Assembly (NCBI RefSeq): GCF_965229315.1
Contig: NZ_CBDDJA010000002.1
Location: 2,108,001-2,172,000, forward strand
Reading direction: 5' to 3'
Length of the DNA: 64,000 nucleotides
Origin: Pelomonas sp965229315
GTDB taxonomy: Bacteria > Pseudomonadota > Gammaproteobacteria > Burkholderiales > Burkholderiaceae_C
A program made the translations under genes and the position numbers. The notes beneath the pieces were generated by a model. The model had not been told where the DNA came from. It ran no database searches and was given only the letters and a program-made list of their open reading frames with translations. Position 1 is the first letter of the stretch; each line of letters starts with the position of its first letter. Below are positions 9,464-19,371 of the stretch, piece by piece.

Positions 9464-10783
9464 TCAGTGGAGGGTGGGAGGCTGGAGGGCGGGCGCCGCA
9501 GCAGCGCCGGCCATCACGCGGGGCAGGCCCTGCTGGAGCACTCCACCCACGGTGTAGAAGGAACCGAAGACCAGGATTCTATCGGCCGTGCTCGCACCGG
9601 CCGCCGCAGCGTGCAGGGCATCCAGGGGATGGGCGTGGGTGTGCGTCGCCACGTCGGGCGGCGTCGTCAGCCCGGCGGTTAGGAAGGCGGCTTCGAGTTG
9701 CTCGGCCGTGGCGGCGCGGGGAATGGGCAGACTGGTGAAGTGCCAGACGTCCACCAGTGGCGCCACCCGGGCCAGGATGCCCGCCAGGTCCTTGTCCGCC
9801 ATGGCACCGAAGACGGCATGCGTGCGCGGGAAGAAGCCCATCTGGTCGAGGTTCTGCGCCAGCGCAGCGACGGCGTGCGGGTTGTGGGCCACGTCCAGCA
9901 CGACGGCCGGCTGGCCGGCCAGCACCTGGAAGCGGCCGGGCAGCTCGACCAGCGCCAGACCGGTGCGCACGGCCTGGGCGCTGATGGGCAGCCGGTCGGC
10001 CAGCGCCTCGAAGGCGGCCAGCACGCCGGAGGCATTCAGCAACTGGTTCACGCCGCGCAGCGCCGGGTAGGCCATGCCGGAGAAACGCTTGGCTCGCCCG
10101 GCCCATTGCCACTGGGTGCGGTCGCCGCTGAACGTGAAGTCGCGGCCGAGCTGGCGCAGGTCGGCGCCCAGTTCGGCGGCACGCGCGGCCAGCGACGCCG
10201 GCGGCATGGGGTCGCTGACGACCACCGGACGGCCGGCGCGCATGATGCCGGCCTTTTCCCGGCCAACGCTCTCTCGGTCGTTACCGAGGAATTCGGTGTG
10301 GTCCAGGTCGATGCTGGTGATGACGGCGCAGTCGCCGTCAATGACGTTGACGGCATCCAGCCGGCCGCCCAGGCCCACTTCGAGGATGACGAGGTCCAGC
10401 GGCTCATGCTGCAGGCGCCGCATGATGGCCAGCGTCGTGAACTCGAAGTAGGTCAGCGTGATGTCGCCGCGCGCGGCCTCCACGGCCTCGAAGTGCGGCT
10501 CCAGCGACTCGGCCGCCACCGGCGCGCCGCCCACGCGGCAGCGCTCCTGGAAGTGCACGAGGTGGGGCTTGATGTACAGGCCCACGCGGTAGCCGGCATG
10601 CAGCGCGATGGACTCCAGCATCGCGCAGGTCGAGCCCTTGCCGTTGGTGCCGGCGACGACGGCCGTCGGGCACTCGAACGCGATGCCCAGCCGATCTTTC
10701 ACGGCCCGGACGCGGTCCAGCGTCATGTCGATGGTCTTGGGGTGCAGGCGCTCGCAGTGGGCGAGCCATTCATCGAGCGTCAT
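9464..10783 (-). CDS. folC: Dihydrofolate synthase / folylpolyglutamate synthase
   Basis: A 439-residue Mur-ligase-fold enzyme that adds glutamate to dihydropteroate and extends folate polyglutamate tails. The ATP loop is AGTNGKGST (residues 44-52), followed by the family SPHL equivalent KPHLVHFQERCRVGG and the ILEVGLGGRLDAVNV segment that binds pterin and metal; a Mur-type VLDVAHNPHA lies in the C-terminal half. The ATG at 10783 is preferred to a TTG two codons earlier. It starts only 20 nt after the accD terminator, so its transcripts must come from read-through or a promoter inside accD. Confidence 0.95.
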   Translation of the reverse strand: MTLDEWLAHCERLHPKTIDMTLDRVRAVKDRLGIAFECPTAVVAGTNGKGSTCAMLESIALHAGYRVGLYIKPHLVHFQERCRVGGAPVAAESLEPHFEAVEAARGDITLTYFEFTTLAIMRRLQHEPLDLVILEVGLGGRLDAVNVIDGDCAVITSIDLDHTEFLGNDRESVGREKAGIMRAGRPVVVSDPMPPASLAARAAELGADLRQLGRDFTFSGDRTQWQWAGRAKRFSGMAYPALRGVNQLLNASGVLAAFEALADRLPISAQAVRTGLALVELPGRFQVLAGQPAVVLDVAHNPHAVAALAQNLDQMGFFPRTHAVFGAMADKDLAGILARVAPLVDVWHFTSLPIPRAATAEQLEAAFLTAGLTTPPDVATHTHAHPLDALHAAAAGASTADRILVFGSFYTVGGVLQQGLPRVMAGAAAAPALQPPTLH

Positions 10784-10803
10784 GGTCAAGCGTCATGGCG
10801 AAT

Positions 10804-10837
10804 CAAAAAAGCAAAAGCCAGGCACGGGGCCTGGCTT
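10804..10837 (-). terminator. Intrinsic terminator downstream of accD
   Basis: A 9-bp stem AAGCCAGGC (10815-10823) / GCCTGGCTT (10829-10837) with a 5-nt loop, followed on the minus strand by TTGC and a T6 run (complement of AAAAAA at 10805-10810). It sits between accD and folC inside an otherwise continuous gene string and may attenuate rather than fully stop transcription. Confidence 0.8.
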
Positions 10838-10856
10838 GGCACTGTCGCAACGGGGT

Positions 10857-11729
10857 TCAGGCGACCGCGTCCGCGCTCTGGCGCTGCAGCATGGCGAGCT
10901 GGCGCGCGATGGTCTCGCGCAGTTGACGGCGGTCCACGATCATGTCCACGGCGCCCTTCTCCATCAGGAACTCGGCGCGCTGGAAGCCCGGGGGCAGCTT
11001 CTCGCGCACGGTGTTCTCGATGACGCGCGGGCCGGCAAAGCCGATCAGCGCCTTGGGCTCGGCCAGCACGATGTCGCCCACGAACGCGAACGAGGCCGAC
11101 ACACCGCCCATCGTCGGGTCGGTCAACACGCTGATGTAGGGCAGCTTGGCCTTGGCCAGGCGCGTCAGCGACGCGTTGGTCTTGGCCATCTGCATCAGGC
11201 TCAAGAGGCCTTCCTGCATGCGCGCGCCGCCGGTGGCGGTGAAGCAGATGAACGGCGTCTTCTGCTCGATGGCGGTCTCGACGCCGCGCACGAAGCGCTC
11301 GCCGACGACAGAGCCCATGGAGCCGCCCATGAAGTCGAACTCGAAGCAGGCTGCGACGACCGGCACGCTCATGACGGCGCCGCCGATGACGACCAGCGCG
11401 TCGGTCTCGCCGGTGCTTTCCAGCGCTTCCTTCAGACGGTCGGGGTACTTCTTGTTGTCCTTGAACTTCAGCGCGTCGACCGGCAGCACCTCCTGGCCGA
11501 TCTCGTAGCGGCCTTCACCGTCCAGGAAGGCGTCCAGACGCGCGCGCGCGCCGATGCGGTGGTGGTGCGAGCACTTGGGGCAGACGTTGATGTTCTGCTC
11601 CAGGTCGGTCTTGTAGAGCACCGTCTCGCAGCTGGGGCACTTGATCCACAGACCCTCGGGCACGGTGCGGCGGTCGGCCGGGTCACCTTGCTGGATCTTG
11701 GGAGGAAGCAGTTTGTCGAGCCAACTCAT
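10857..11729 (-). CDS. accD: Acetyl-CoA carboxylase carboxyltransferase subunit beta
   Basis: A 290-residue subunit that, with AccA, moves the carboxyl group from biotin to acetyl-CoA in fatty-acid synthesis. A zinc ribbon is formed by C31, C34, C50 and C53 (KCPSCE ... VCPKCS). The crotonase-type core contains FDFMGGSMGSVVGE, TATGGARMQEG and the oxyanion-hole region PTMGGVSASFA. It follows trpA by 3 nt. A good terminator lies 20 nt after the stop. Confidence 0.97.
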   Translation of the reverse strand: MSWLDKLLPPKIQQGDPADRRTVPEGLWIKCPSCETVLYKTDLEQNINVCPKCSHHHRIGARARLDAFLDGEGRYEIGQEVLPVDALKFKDNKKYPDRLKEALESTGETDALVVIGGAVMSVPVVAACFEFDFMGGSMGSVVGERFVRGVETAIEQKTPFICFTATGGARMQEGLLSLMQMAKTNASLTRLAKAKLPYISVLTDPTMGGVSASFAFVGDIVLAEPKALIGFAGPRVIENTVREKLPPGFQRAEFLMEKGAVDMIVDRRQLRETIARQLAMLQRQSADAVA

Positions 11730-11732
11730 GGG

Positions 11733-12538
11733 TCAGTCCTTGTGGGCTGTGTCGAGCGCGGCGCGGATCTCTCGGATGAAAGCCGCGCCAGTCAAGGCGA
11801 CATTATCGGCTGGCTGGCGCTCCAGCAATTCGACCAGCTTGGAGCCGATGACGACCGCATCGGAAACGTCAGCCACCGCCCGCGCCGTGGCGCCGTCGCG
11901 GATGCCGAAACCCACGCCCACCGGCACGCTGACGTGCTGGCGGATGCGCGGCACGGCCTCGGCCACGGCCGCGGTGTTCAGGTGGCCGGCGCCGGTCACG
12001 CCCTTGAGCGACACGTAGTAGACATAGCCGCTGGCCAGCTTGCCGACCTGGGCCATGCGGGCCTCGGTGGACGTGGGCGCGAGCAGGAAGATGGCGTCCA
12101 TGTCCACCGCCCGCAGCGCCGCGGCCAGCTCCTCGCACTCCTCGGGCGGGTAGTCCACGACCAGCACGCCGTCCACGCCCGCGGCCTTGGCGTCGGCCAC
12201 GAAGGTCGGCTGGCCGTAACGCTCGATGGGATTGGCATAGCCCATCAGCACGATGGGCGTGGTGTCGTTGGTGACGCGGAACTCGCGCACATAGGACAGC
12301 ACGTCACGCAGCGAAATGCCTTTTACCAGCGCCCGCTCGCCGGCCCGCTGGATGACGGGGCCATCGGCCATCGGGTCCGAGAACGGCACGCCCAGCTCGA
12401 TGACGTCCGCGCCGGCCTCGGCCATCGCGAGCATCAGGCTCACGGTGGCCGACGGATGCGGGTCGCCCGCGGTGACGAAGGGGATCAGCGCTTTGCGGCG
12501 TTGGGCCTTCAGCCCCTCAAAAGTGGCAGCAATGCGGC

Positions 12539-12542
<4 letters not shown>
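11733..12542 (-). CDS. trpA: Tryptophan synthase alpha chain
   Basis: A 269-residue TIM barrel that cleaves indole-3-glycerol phosphate to indole and glyceraldehyde 3-phosphate. The catalytic pair falls at the classical positions: E49 in DVIELGVPFSDP and D60 in MADGPVIQ. The phosphate-binding loops VGFGI and VVIGSKLVE are present. The ATG (12540-12542) overlaps the trpB stop by 4 nt, and a longer upstream frame is a trpB shadow. The alpha chain works in an alpha2beta2 complex with TrpB. Confidence 0.97.
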
Positions 12543-13828
<1,286 letters not shown>

Positions 13829-13837
13829 GGTCTTTCC

Positions 13838-14467
13838 CTACTGGGAGAGTGCTGCGTCCGCGCGGCGCACCGCGCGGCAGAACTCGTGGATCAGGTCGGC
13901 GCTCTTGATGCCCTTGGACACCTCGACGCCGGAACTCACATCAACGGCCCACGGCCGCACCTGGGCGATGCCATCGCCGACGTTTGCTGCATTCAACCCA
14001 CCAGACAAAACGAGGTGAGAGCGAACGCTTGGTGGAATGAGTGACCAATCGAAGACCTTGCCGCCACCGCCATAGCCCTCGACAGGGGCGTCGAGCAGGA
14101 TGGCCTGGGCGCTGGAAAAACGAGAACCGAAGTCTACCAAGTCGACGCCCGGGGCGACGGCGGCGGCACGCAGGTAAGGCCGCCTCACGCGGTCGCAGTC
14201 CGCCGGCGTCTCGTCGCCGTGGAACTGCAACAGCATGTTGGGCAACGCGGCCAGGCCCGCCTGCAACTCGGCGTCCGTTGCATTGACGAACAGGCCCACA
14301 GGTGTGACGAACGGCGGCAGCAGCCGCGCCAGCGCCCTCGCCCGCTGCGGCGTCACGGCGCGGGGGCTCCTGGCGTAGAAGACGAAGCCGATGGCATCGG
14401 CGCCGGCTTCAACGGCGGCCTCGACGTGGGCTTCTTGGGTCAAGCCGCAGATCTTGATTCGGGTCAT
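13838..14467 (-). CDS. trpF: Phosphoribosylanthranilate isomerase
   Basis: A 209-residue TIM barrel performing the Amadori rearrangement of phosphoribosylanthranilate in tryptophan synthesis. The general base C7 lies in KICGLT and the general acid D126 in LLDAPVEGYGG, matching numbering of the characterised enzyme; LSGGLNAANV and DVSSGVE form the phosphate site. It is monofunctional (no fused TrpC). The ATG at 14467 overlaps the truA stop by 4 nt; the reading frame upstream of it belongs to a truA shadow. Confidence 0.96.
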   Translation of the reverse strand: MTRIKICGLTQEAHVEAAVEAGADAIGFVFYARSPRAVTPQRARALARLLPPFVTPVGLFVNATDAELQAGLAALPNMLLQFHGDETPADCDRVRRPYLRAAAVAPGVDLVDFGSRFSSAQAILLDAPVEGYGGGGKVFDWSLIPPSVRSHLVLSGGLNAANVGDGIAQVRPWAVDVSSGVEVSKGIKSADLIHEFCRAVRRADAALSQ

Positions 14468-15246
14468 GGGAGCCAATCCAAAGCCGCGACGTCGCGCGGA
14501 ATGTCGAGTTCGGCATCGTAGGTCGGGCCGAGGAAGTACAGGCCGTCCGGGGCGAAGGTCGGTGCCGCCACCTTGCGGTCGCGCGCGGCGAGCACGTCCG
14601 ACACCCAATCCGCCGAGCGCGTGCCGCTGCCCACGGCCAGCAGGCAGCCCATCAGGTTGCGCACCATGTGGTGCAGGAAGGCGCTGGCCTCGAACTCGAA
14701 GCGCCAATAGGCACCGCGGCGCTGCACCTTGATGTCGCGCAACGTCTTGACGGGCGATGCGGCCTGGCATTCGGACGAGCGGAAGGACGAGAAGTCGTGC
14801 TCACCGATCAAGCGCTCGGCAGCGGCTTCGAGCGCGCGCTGGTCGAGCGGGCGGAAGACCCAGCCACATTGCCCGGACTCGATGGCCGGTCGCACGGCGG
14901 ACTCCAGCAGCAGGTAGGCGTAGCGCCGCCCCCGCGCGGCATTGCGCGCGTGGAAGGTGTCGCCCGGAAAGCGGCACCACTGGATGGCAATGTCGGGCGG
15001 CAGGTAGCGGTTGCTGCCACGCACCCAGGAGAACAGCTCCCGCTCGACCTCGGTGTCGAAGTGGACGACTTGGTTGATGCCGTGCACGCCCGCATCCGTG
15101 CGGCCGGCGCAGATCGTGCGGATGGGTTGGGCGGCAAACGCGGACAGCCCCTTCTCCAGCGCGTCCTGCACGGTGCGGCCGCCCGGCTGGCTCTGCCAGC
15201 CGTTGTAGCCGCCGCCGCGGTAACTCACGCCCAGTGCAACTCTCAT
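14464..15246 (-). CDS. truA: tRNA pseudouridine(38-40) synthase
   Basis: A 260-residue pseudouridine synthase modifying positions 38-40 of the anticodon arm. The nucleophilic aspartate is D51 in CAGRTDAGVHG; RNA-binding segments include FHARNAARGRRYAYLLL and the C-terminal FLHHMVRNLMGCL. It heads the truA-trpFBA-accD string and is separated from fimV by a strong terminator, so it probably has its own promoter in the 60 nt behind fimV or depends on read-through. Confidence 0.95.
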   Translation of the reverse strand: MRVALGVSYRGGGYNGWQSQPGGRTVQDALEKGLSAFAAQPIRTICAGRTDAGVHGINQVVHFDTEVERELFSWVRGSNRYLPPDIAIQWCRFPGDTFHARNAARGRRYAYLLLESAVRPAIESGQCGWVFRPLDQRALEAAAERLIGEHDFSSFRSSECQAASPVKTLRDIKVQRRGAYWRFEFEASAFLHHMVRNLMGCLLAVGSGTRSADWVSDVLAARDRKVAAPTFAPDGLYFLGPTYDAELDIPRDVAALDWLP

Positions 15247-15261
15247 CGGTCCTCGACAAAG

Positions 15262-15286
15262 AAAAACGCCCGGCCAGGCCGGGCGT
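15262..15286 (-). terminator. Intrinsic terminator downstream of fimV
   Basis: A 9-bp GC-rich stem ACGCCCGGC (15266-15274) / GCCGGGCGT (15278-15286) with a 3-nt loop, followed on the minus strand by T5 (complement of AAAAA, 15262-15266). It ends the fimV transcript 20 nt after the stop codon. Confidence 0.85.
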
Positions 15287-15306
15287 CGAAGTATCGCGGC
15301 TGAGCG

Positions 15307-17925
15307 TCAGCGCAGCTCGTCGAGCATCGCCTGGGCGCGGTCGCGCAACGAACCACTGGCGCGTTGAACCACCTCCTGCAGCACCTCGCGGGCGCCTTGC
15401 GTGTCGCCGATCTGGCGGAACTCGTCGGCCAGTTCGAGCTGGCGCAGCAACGGGTCACCCTCCTCTTCGCCCTGCGCGTCCAGCGCCTCGGACAGCTTGT
15501 CGGGGTGGGTCTCGCCGGGGAGGGTGGGTTCTCCCAGGTCGAAGTCCAGGTCCATCGACGGCGCCGAAGACGCCGCGGGTGCAGGCGCAGGTGCGTTCGC
15601 CTGAACCAGGGGCAGGCCACCCATGCCGCTCAGGTCGAAGTTCAGGTCCGGTGCGGGCGGCGCGGTGCGCGTGCCGCGGCTGGAGATGTCGAAGTCCATC
15701 GTCATCGGCGCCTGCTCGACCGACGCCGGCAACACCTGCGTGGCCGCCATGGCGGTCGGCGAGACGGGCTCGGGCGCGTCGAGGTCCAGGTCCAGCGCCA
15801 GGTCGAAGCCGCTCACCGGGCCGGTGTCCGGGCCGCTACGCAAAGCGTCGGTATTCAAGTGCGATGCCGCAGCGGCCACGGCGCTGGCCGCCGGGGGCAG
15901 CGCCGTCTGCGGCAGCGTGCTGGCATTCATCGGCTCCGGCCGCATGTCGGCGCCGTCGTCGTGCAGCATGGGGGCGCCGCCAGGCTGGTAGAGCGGATTG
16001 TCCGGGTCGATGCCGCGGCCCAGCTCCTGCGCCTTGGCCCAGTCCTCGCCCGAGCCCTTGGTCTCGGCGAAGAGCTGCACGGCGAGCTGCTCGAAGCCCT
16101 TGGTGTCGCGGCGCTTGGCGTAGACCTCCAGCAGCTTCAGGCGGATGGCCAGCCGCGTCGGATTGGCACGCAAGGCTTCCTTCAGGATTTCCTCGGCCTG
16201 CAGGTCACGGCCGTAGGCCAGGTAGACATCGGCCTCGGCGACCGGGTCCACGTCGCCGATGGCGTCGAGCTGGCTGAGCGAATAGCTCATGGACGACTGG
16301 CCGCTGTTCTGCGCGTCGCGCGTGTCCACGCGCTGGCCGCCGGTGCCGCCGAAGAACGAATCCGGCTGCAGGCGGCTTTCATGGAAGCCGGTTTCCGACG
16401 CATGGGCCGGGCGGCGCGAACGCAGGCGGTACAGGCCCAGCCCCCCCAGCACCGCGACCAGGACACCCGCGAGGGGCAACACGATGGGGTTGTCCAGCAA
16501 CTGCTCGATGAAGCTCGGCGGCTCGGCGGCCGGTGGCGGCGGCGCCAGCGGAGCGCTGGCACGCACCGCTGGCTTTGAAGCCGCATCGCTGGCTGCGGCC
16601 GCGACCACGGGCGCCGGCATGGACGCTGCGGCGGATGCAGCCTCGACGGCTGCCACGACCGGGGCAGGCAAGGCCGGCGTGGCCGGCGCGGGCGCCGGTG
16701 CGGCGGATGCCACGGTGGCCGCAGGCTTGGCGGCGCTGGAGAGCTTCTTCAGTTCCTCCACGTTGCGGGTCAGCTCGGCGACGCGGGCGGCGGCGTCCTT
16801 CTTCTCGGCCTCCTTCGACAGCTTGGCCTCGGTCGCGCTGGCGGCGGCGCCATTGGCCTTGCTGAGCGTGAGCTTGTCGGGTGTCGGCGCGGCAGCCGGC
16901 TTGCGGTCGTCCACCGCCGCCTGCACCTGGCCCTTGGACTGGCGCTCGCTCTCGTTGTTCTGCAGCGTCGGCGCGGCAGACGCGAGGCGCTGGCGGTAGG
17001 CGGAGAAGTCCGCGCTCTGGGCCAGGATGATCTGGCGCGCCTCGCCATGGGACACGGCGCCCAGCGCGTCGCTGCCCGGCACCTGCAGCGTGGAACCGGC
17101 CTTGAGCCGGTTCATGTTGCCGTCGATGAAGGCATCCGGGTTGTTGCGGAACAGGCCCACCAGCATTTGGTCCAGCGAGATGCCGCTGACCTGGCTGCGT
17201 CCGGCGATGCGGGACAGCGAGTCACCGGGGCGCACCGTGTATTCGGCGGCAGCCACCGCGGGCGGGCGGGCTGGCACCGGCGCAGGCGCGGGGGTCGGCG
17301 CACGAGCGATGGCAGGGGCAGGTGCCGGTGCGGCCGCCGGTGCAGAAGCGGGGCCATTGCGCGGCAGCGTCGTCGCGATGACGGGCGCGGGGGCTGGCAC
17401 GGCTTCGCTGGACGCCGGCTGGGCCGGCAGCGGCGCAGGCGCGGCCGCCATGGCCGGTGGCGCGGTGATGACGGGTGCGGGCTTGGGCAGGCTGGGCGGG
17501 TCGAACAGCAGCGTGTATTCGCGCACCAGACGGCCGCTGGACCAGGTCAACTCCAGGATGACGTCGACGAAGGGCTCCTGCACGGCCCGGTCACTGCTGA
17601 CCCTCAGCACGGTGCGGCCGTTGAGGCGCGCAATCTGCACCTGGGCCGACGCCAGCACCGGATTGAACTCGACGCCCGACGCACGGTAGGACTCCGGCGG
17701 CGCGACGCGCACCTTCAGCGTGGCGGCTTCCTCGGCCGTCAGGCTGGTCACGTCAATCTCGGCGCGCATCGTCTCGCCCAGGGCCGACTGCACATTCAGC
17801 TTGCCCAGGCCCAGCGCATGCGCGCCGCTGCTGCTGACGACCAGCAAGGCAGCGAGCGCCAGGTGGTGGCGCGCGAAGCCCGCCGGGCGGAGTCCCTCGA
17901 ATGCGTCTCGGATGTGGTCTTTCAA
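15307..17925 (-). CDS. fimV: FimV-type pilus assembly / polar hub protein
   Basis: An 872-residue inner-membrane protein that organises type IV pili and polar landmarks. The TTG at 17925 is chosen because GGGGA lies 5 nt upstream and because the longer frame from a GTG at 18012 runs through a leader hairpin. Layout: signal peptide (cleavage near AHA, residue 37); the conserved LGLGKLNVQSALGE block; a long Pro/Ala-rich linker; LysM peptidoglycan-binding domain (YTVRPGDSLSRI ... QVPG, about 229-284); coiled-coil-like Glu/Lys stretch; transmembrane helix near 478-500 before RLRSRR; acidic cytoplasmic part with TPR-like repeats; and the FimV C-terminal domain (LLRQLELADEFRQIGDTQGARE). Confidence 0.93.
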   Translation of the reverse strand: MKDHIRDAFEGLRPAGFARHHLALAALLVVSSSGAHALGLGKLNVQSALGETMRAEIDVTSLTAEEAATLKVRVAPPESYRASGVEFNPVLASAQVQIARLNGRTVLRVSSDRAVQEPFVDVILELTWSSGRLVREYTLLFDPPSLPKPAPVITAPPAMAAAPAPLPAQPASSEAVPAPAPVIATTLPRNGPASAPAAAPAPAPAIARAPTPAPAPVPARPPAVAAAEYTVRPGDSLSRIAGRSQVSGISLDQMLVGLFRNNPDAFIDGNMNRLKAGSTLQVPGSDALGAVSHGEARQIILAQSADFSAYRQRLASAAPTLQNNESERQSKGQVQAAVDDRKPAAAPTPDKLTLSKANGAAASATEAKLSKEAEKKDAAARVAELTRNVEELKKLSSAAKPAATVASAAPAPAPATPALPAPVVAAVEAASAAASMPAPVVAAAASDAASKPAVRASAPLAPPPPAAEPPSFIEQLLDNPIVLPLAGVLVAVLGGLGLYRLRSRRPAHASETGFHESRLQPDSFFGGTGGQRVDTRDAQNSGQSSMSYSLSQLDAIGDVDPVAEADVYLAYGRDLQAEEILKEALRANPTRLAIRLKLLEVYAKRRDTKGFEQLAVQLFAETKGSGEDWAKAQELGRGIDPDNPLYQPGGAPMLHDDGADMRPEPMNASTLPQTALPPAASAVAAAASHLNTDALRSGPDTGPVSGFDLALDLDLDAPEPVSPTAMAATQVLPASVEQAPMTMDFDISSRGTRTAPPAPDLNFDLSGMGGLPLVQANAPAPAPAASSAPSMDLDFDLGEPTLPGETHPDKLSEALDAQGEEEGDPLLRQLELADEFRQIGDTQGAREVLQEVVQRASGSLRDRAQAMLDELR

Positions 17926-17944
17926 GGCATTCCCCAAAGCAACA

Positions 17945-17970
17945 AGGCGGGGCTGTTGAGGGCCCCGCCT
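17945..17970 (-). promoter_or_regulatory. Leader hairpin upstream of fimV
   Basis: A perfect 9-bp inverted repeat AGGCGGGGC (17945-17953) / GCCCCGCCT (17962-17970), followed on the minus strand by TTGTTGCTTT just before the fimV ribosome site. It may be the terminator of the upstream leuCDB-asd unit or an attenuator of fimV. The 248-bp gap 17926-18173 holds no gene; TTGAAA near 18114 is the only -35-like box I noticed. Confidence 0.45.
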
Positions 17971-18173
17971 GTCTCGATCTTTCAGCACTCGCTGCGCGAA
18001 CTTGGTCTGCACGCTGGTCGGCAGGATAGGGCCTGAGTCGAGTTTCGAATCAAAAACACAACGGCATCAAGCATATACGCTGAAATGCTCACGCGATACC
18101 TCATGTGTCGCGTGGTTTCAATATCGAGACCGGGGTGAACCCTAGGTCAAAGCGTAAAAGACCGTAAGCGAAC

Positions 18174-19286
18174 TCAACGCTCGAGCAGGATGCGCAACAT
18201 GCGGCGCAGCGGCTCCGCAGCACCCCACAGCAACTGGTCGCCGATGGTGAACGCGCCGAGGTATTCGGGGCCCATGGCCAGCTTGCGCAGGCGGCCCACG
18301 GGGATGGTCATCGTGCCGGTGACGGCGACCGGCGTCAGATCGCGAATGGTCGCCTCGCGGGTATTCGGCACGACCTTCACCCAGGCGTTGTCGGCGGCGA
18401 TCATGGCCTCGATGTCGGCCAGCGGCACGTCCTTCTTCAGCTTGAAGGTCAGTGCCTGGCTGTGGCAGCGCATCGCACCGACACGCACGCAGAAGCCATC
18501 GACGGGGATGGCGCCGCTGCCGAGGATCTTGTTGGTCTCGGCCATGCCCTTCCACTCTTCCTTGGACATCCCATTGCCGAGATCCTTGTCGATCCAAGGG
18601 ATCAGCGAGCCGCCCAGCGGCACGCCGAAGTTGGCGGTCTCATCAGCGGAGAGCGAGCGCTGCTTGGCGATGACCTGGCGGTCGATCTCCAGGATGGCGC
18701 TCTTGGGGTCGTCCAGCAGCGGCCTGACCGCGGCGTTCAGCGTGCCGTACTGCGTCAGCAGTTCGCGCATGTGCTGGGCGCCGCCGCCGGAAGCGGCCTG
18801 GTAGGTCTGCGTGGACATCCATTCCACGAGGCCGGCCTTGTACAGCGCGCCCACGCCCATCAGCATGCAGCTGACGGTGCAGTTGCCGCCTATCCAGTTC
18901 TTGCCACCGCTGGCCAGCGCCTGGTCGATGACCGGGCGGTTGACCGGATCCAGCACGATGACGGCGTCGTCGGCCATGCGCAGCGTCGAGGCGGCGTCGA
19001 TCCAGTGGCCGGCCCAGCCCGCGGCGCGCAGCTTGGGGTAGACCTCGGTCGTGTAGTCGCCGCCCTGGGCCGTGATGATGATGTCGCAGCGCTTGAGCTG
19101 GGCGATGTCGAACGCGTTCTGCAGCTTCGTCTCGCTCTTCGCCTGTAGGGGCGCATTGCCGCCGGCGTTGGACGTCGAGAAGAACAGCGGCTCGATCAGG
19201 TCGAAATCGCGCTCGGCGGTCATGCGCTCCATCAGGACCGAACCCACCATGCCGCGCCAGCCTACGAGGCCTACCAAGGTCGTCAT
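18174..19286 (-). CDS. asd: Aspartate-semialdehyde dehydrogenase
   Basis: A 370-residue NADPH enzyme converting aspartyl phosphate to aspartate semialdehyde, the branch point to lysine, methionine, threonine and diaminopimelate. The NADP loop is VGLVGWRGMVGSVL, the catalytic cysteine C136 is in IGGNCTVSC, and the partner histidine is in RVGAMRCHSQA near residue 276. The gene begins with three successive ATG codons. The third (19286) is chosen because the AAGGA box is then 6 nt away and the length equals the usual 370. It follows leuB by 85 bp, a common order in betaproteobacteria. Confidence 0.96.
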   Translation of the reverse strand: MTTLVGLVGWRGMVGSVLMERMTAERDFDLIEPLFFSTSNAGGNAPLQAKSETKLQNAFDIAQLKRCDIIITAQGGDYTTEVYPKLRAAGWAGHWIDAASTLRMADDAVIVLDPVNRPVIDQALASGGKNWIGGNCTVSCMLMGVGALYKAGLVEWMSTQTYQAASGGGAQHMRELLTQYGTLNAAVRPLLDDPKSAILEIDRQVIAKQRSLSADETANFGVPLGGSLIPWIDKDLGNGMSKEEWKGMAETNKILGSGAIPVDGFCVRVGAMRCHSQALTFKLKKDVPLADIEAMIAADNAWVKVVPNTREATIRDLTPVAVTGTMTIPVGRLRKLAMGPEYLGAFTIGDQLLWGAAEPLRRMLRILLER

Positions 19287-19371
19287 CATCATTCCTTCAG
19301 TTCACCAAACCCCATCCACTTCGGGCCCCGGCTCGTTCGCCGGGTTTGGAGGGGCGAGACGAGACGGAGCT

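Noticed and set aside
13838..14770. A 310-residue N-terminally extended TrpF
   Set aside because: The extra 101 residues are a truA shadow; the ATG at 14467 gives the family start MTRIKICGL with C7 in place.
15307..18012. A FimV starting at GTG 18012
   Set aside because: The added 29 residues cross a leader hairpin and would bury the signal peptide; TTG 17925 has a good ribosome site.
19293..19371. Terminator between leuB and asd
   Set aside because: A CCCGGC/GCCGGG stem exists but no T tract follows on the minus strand.
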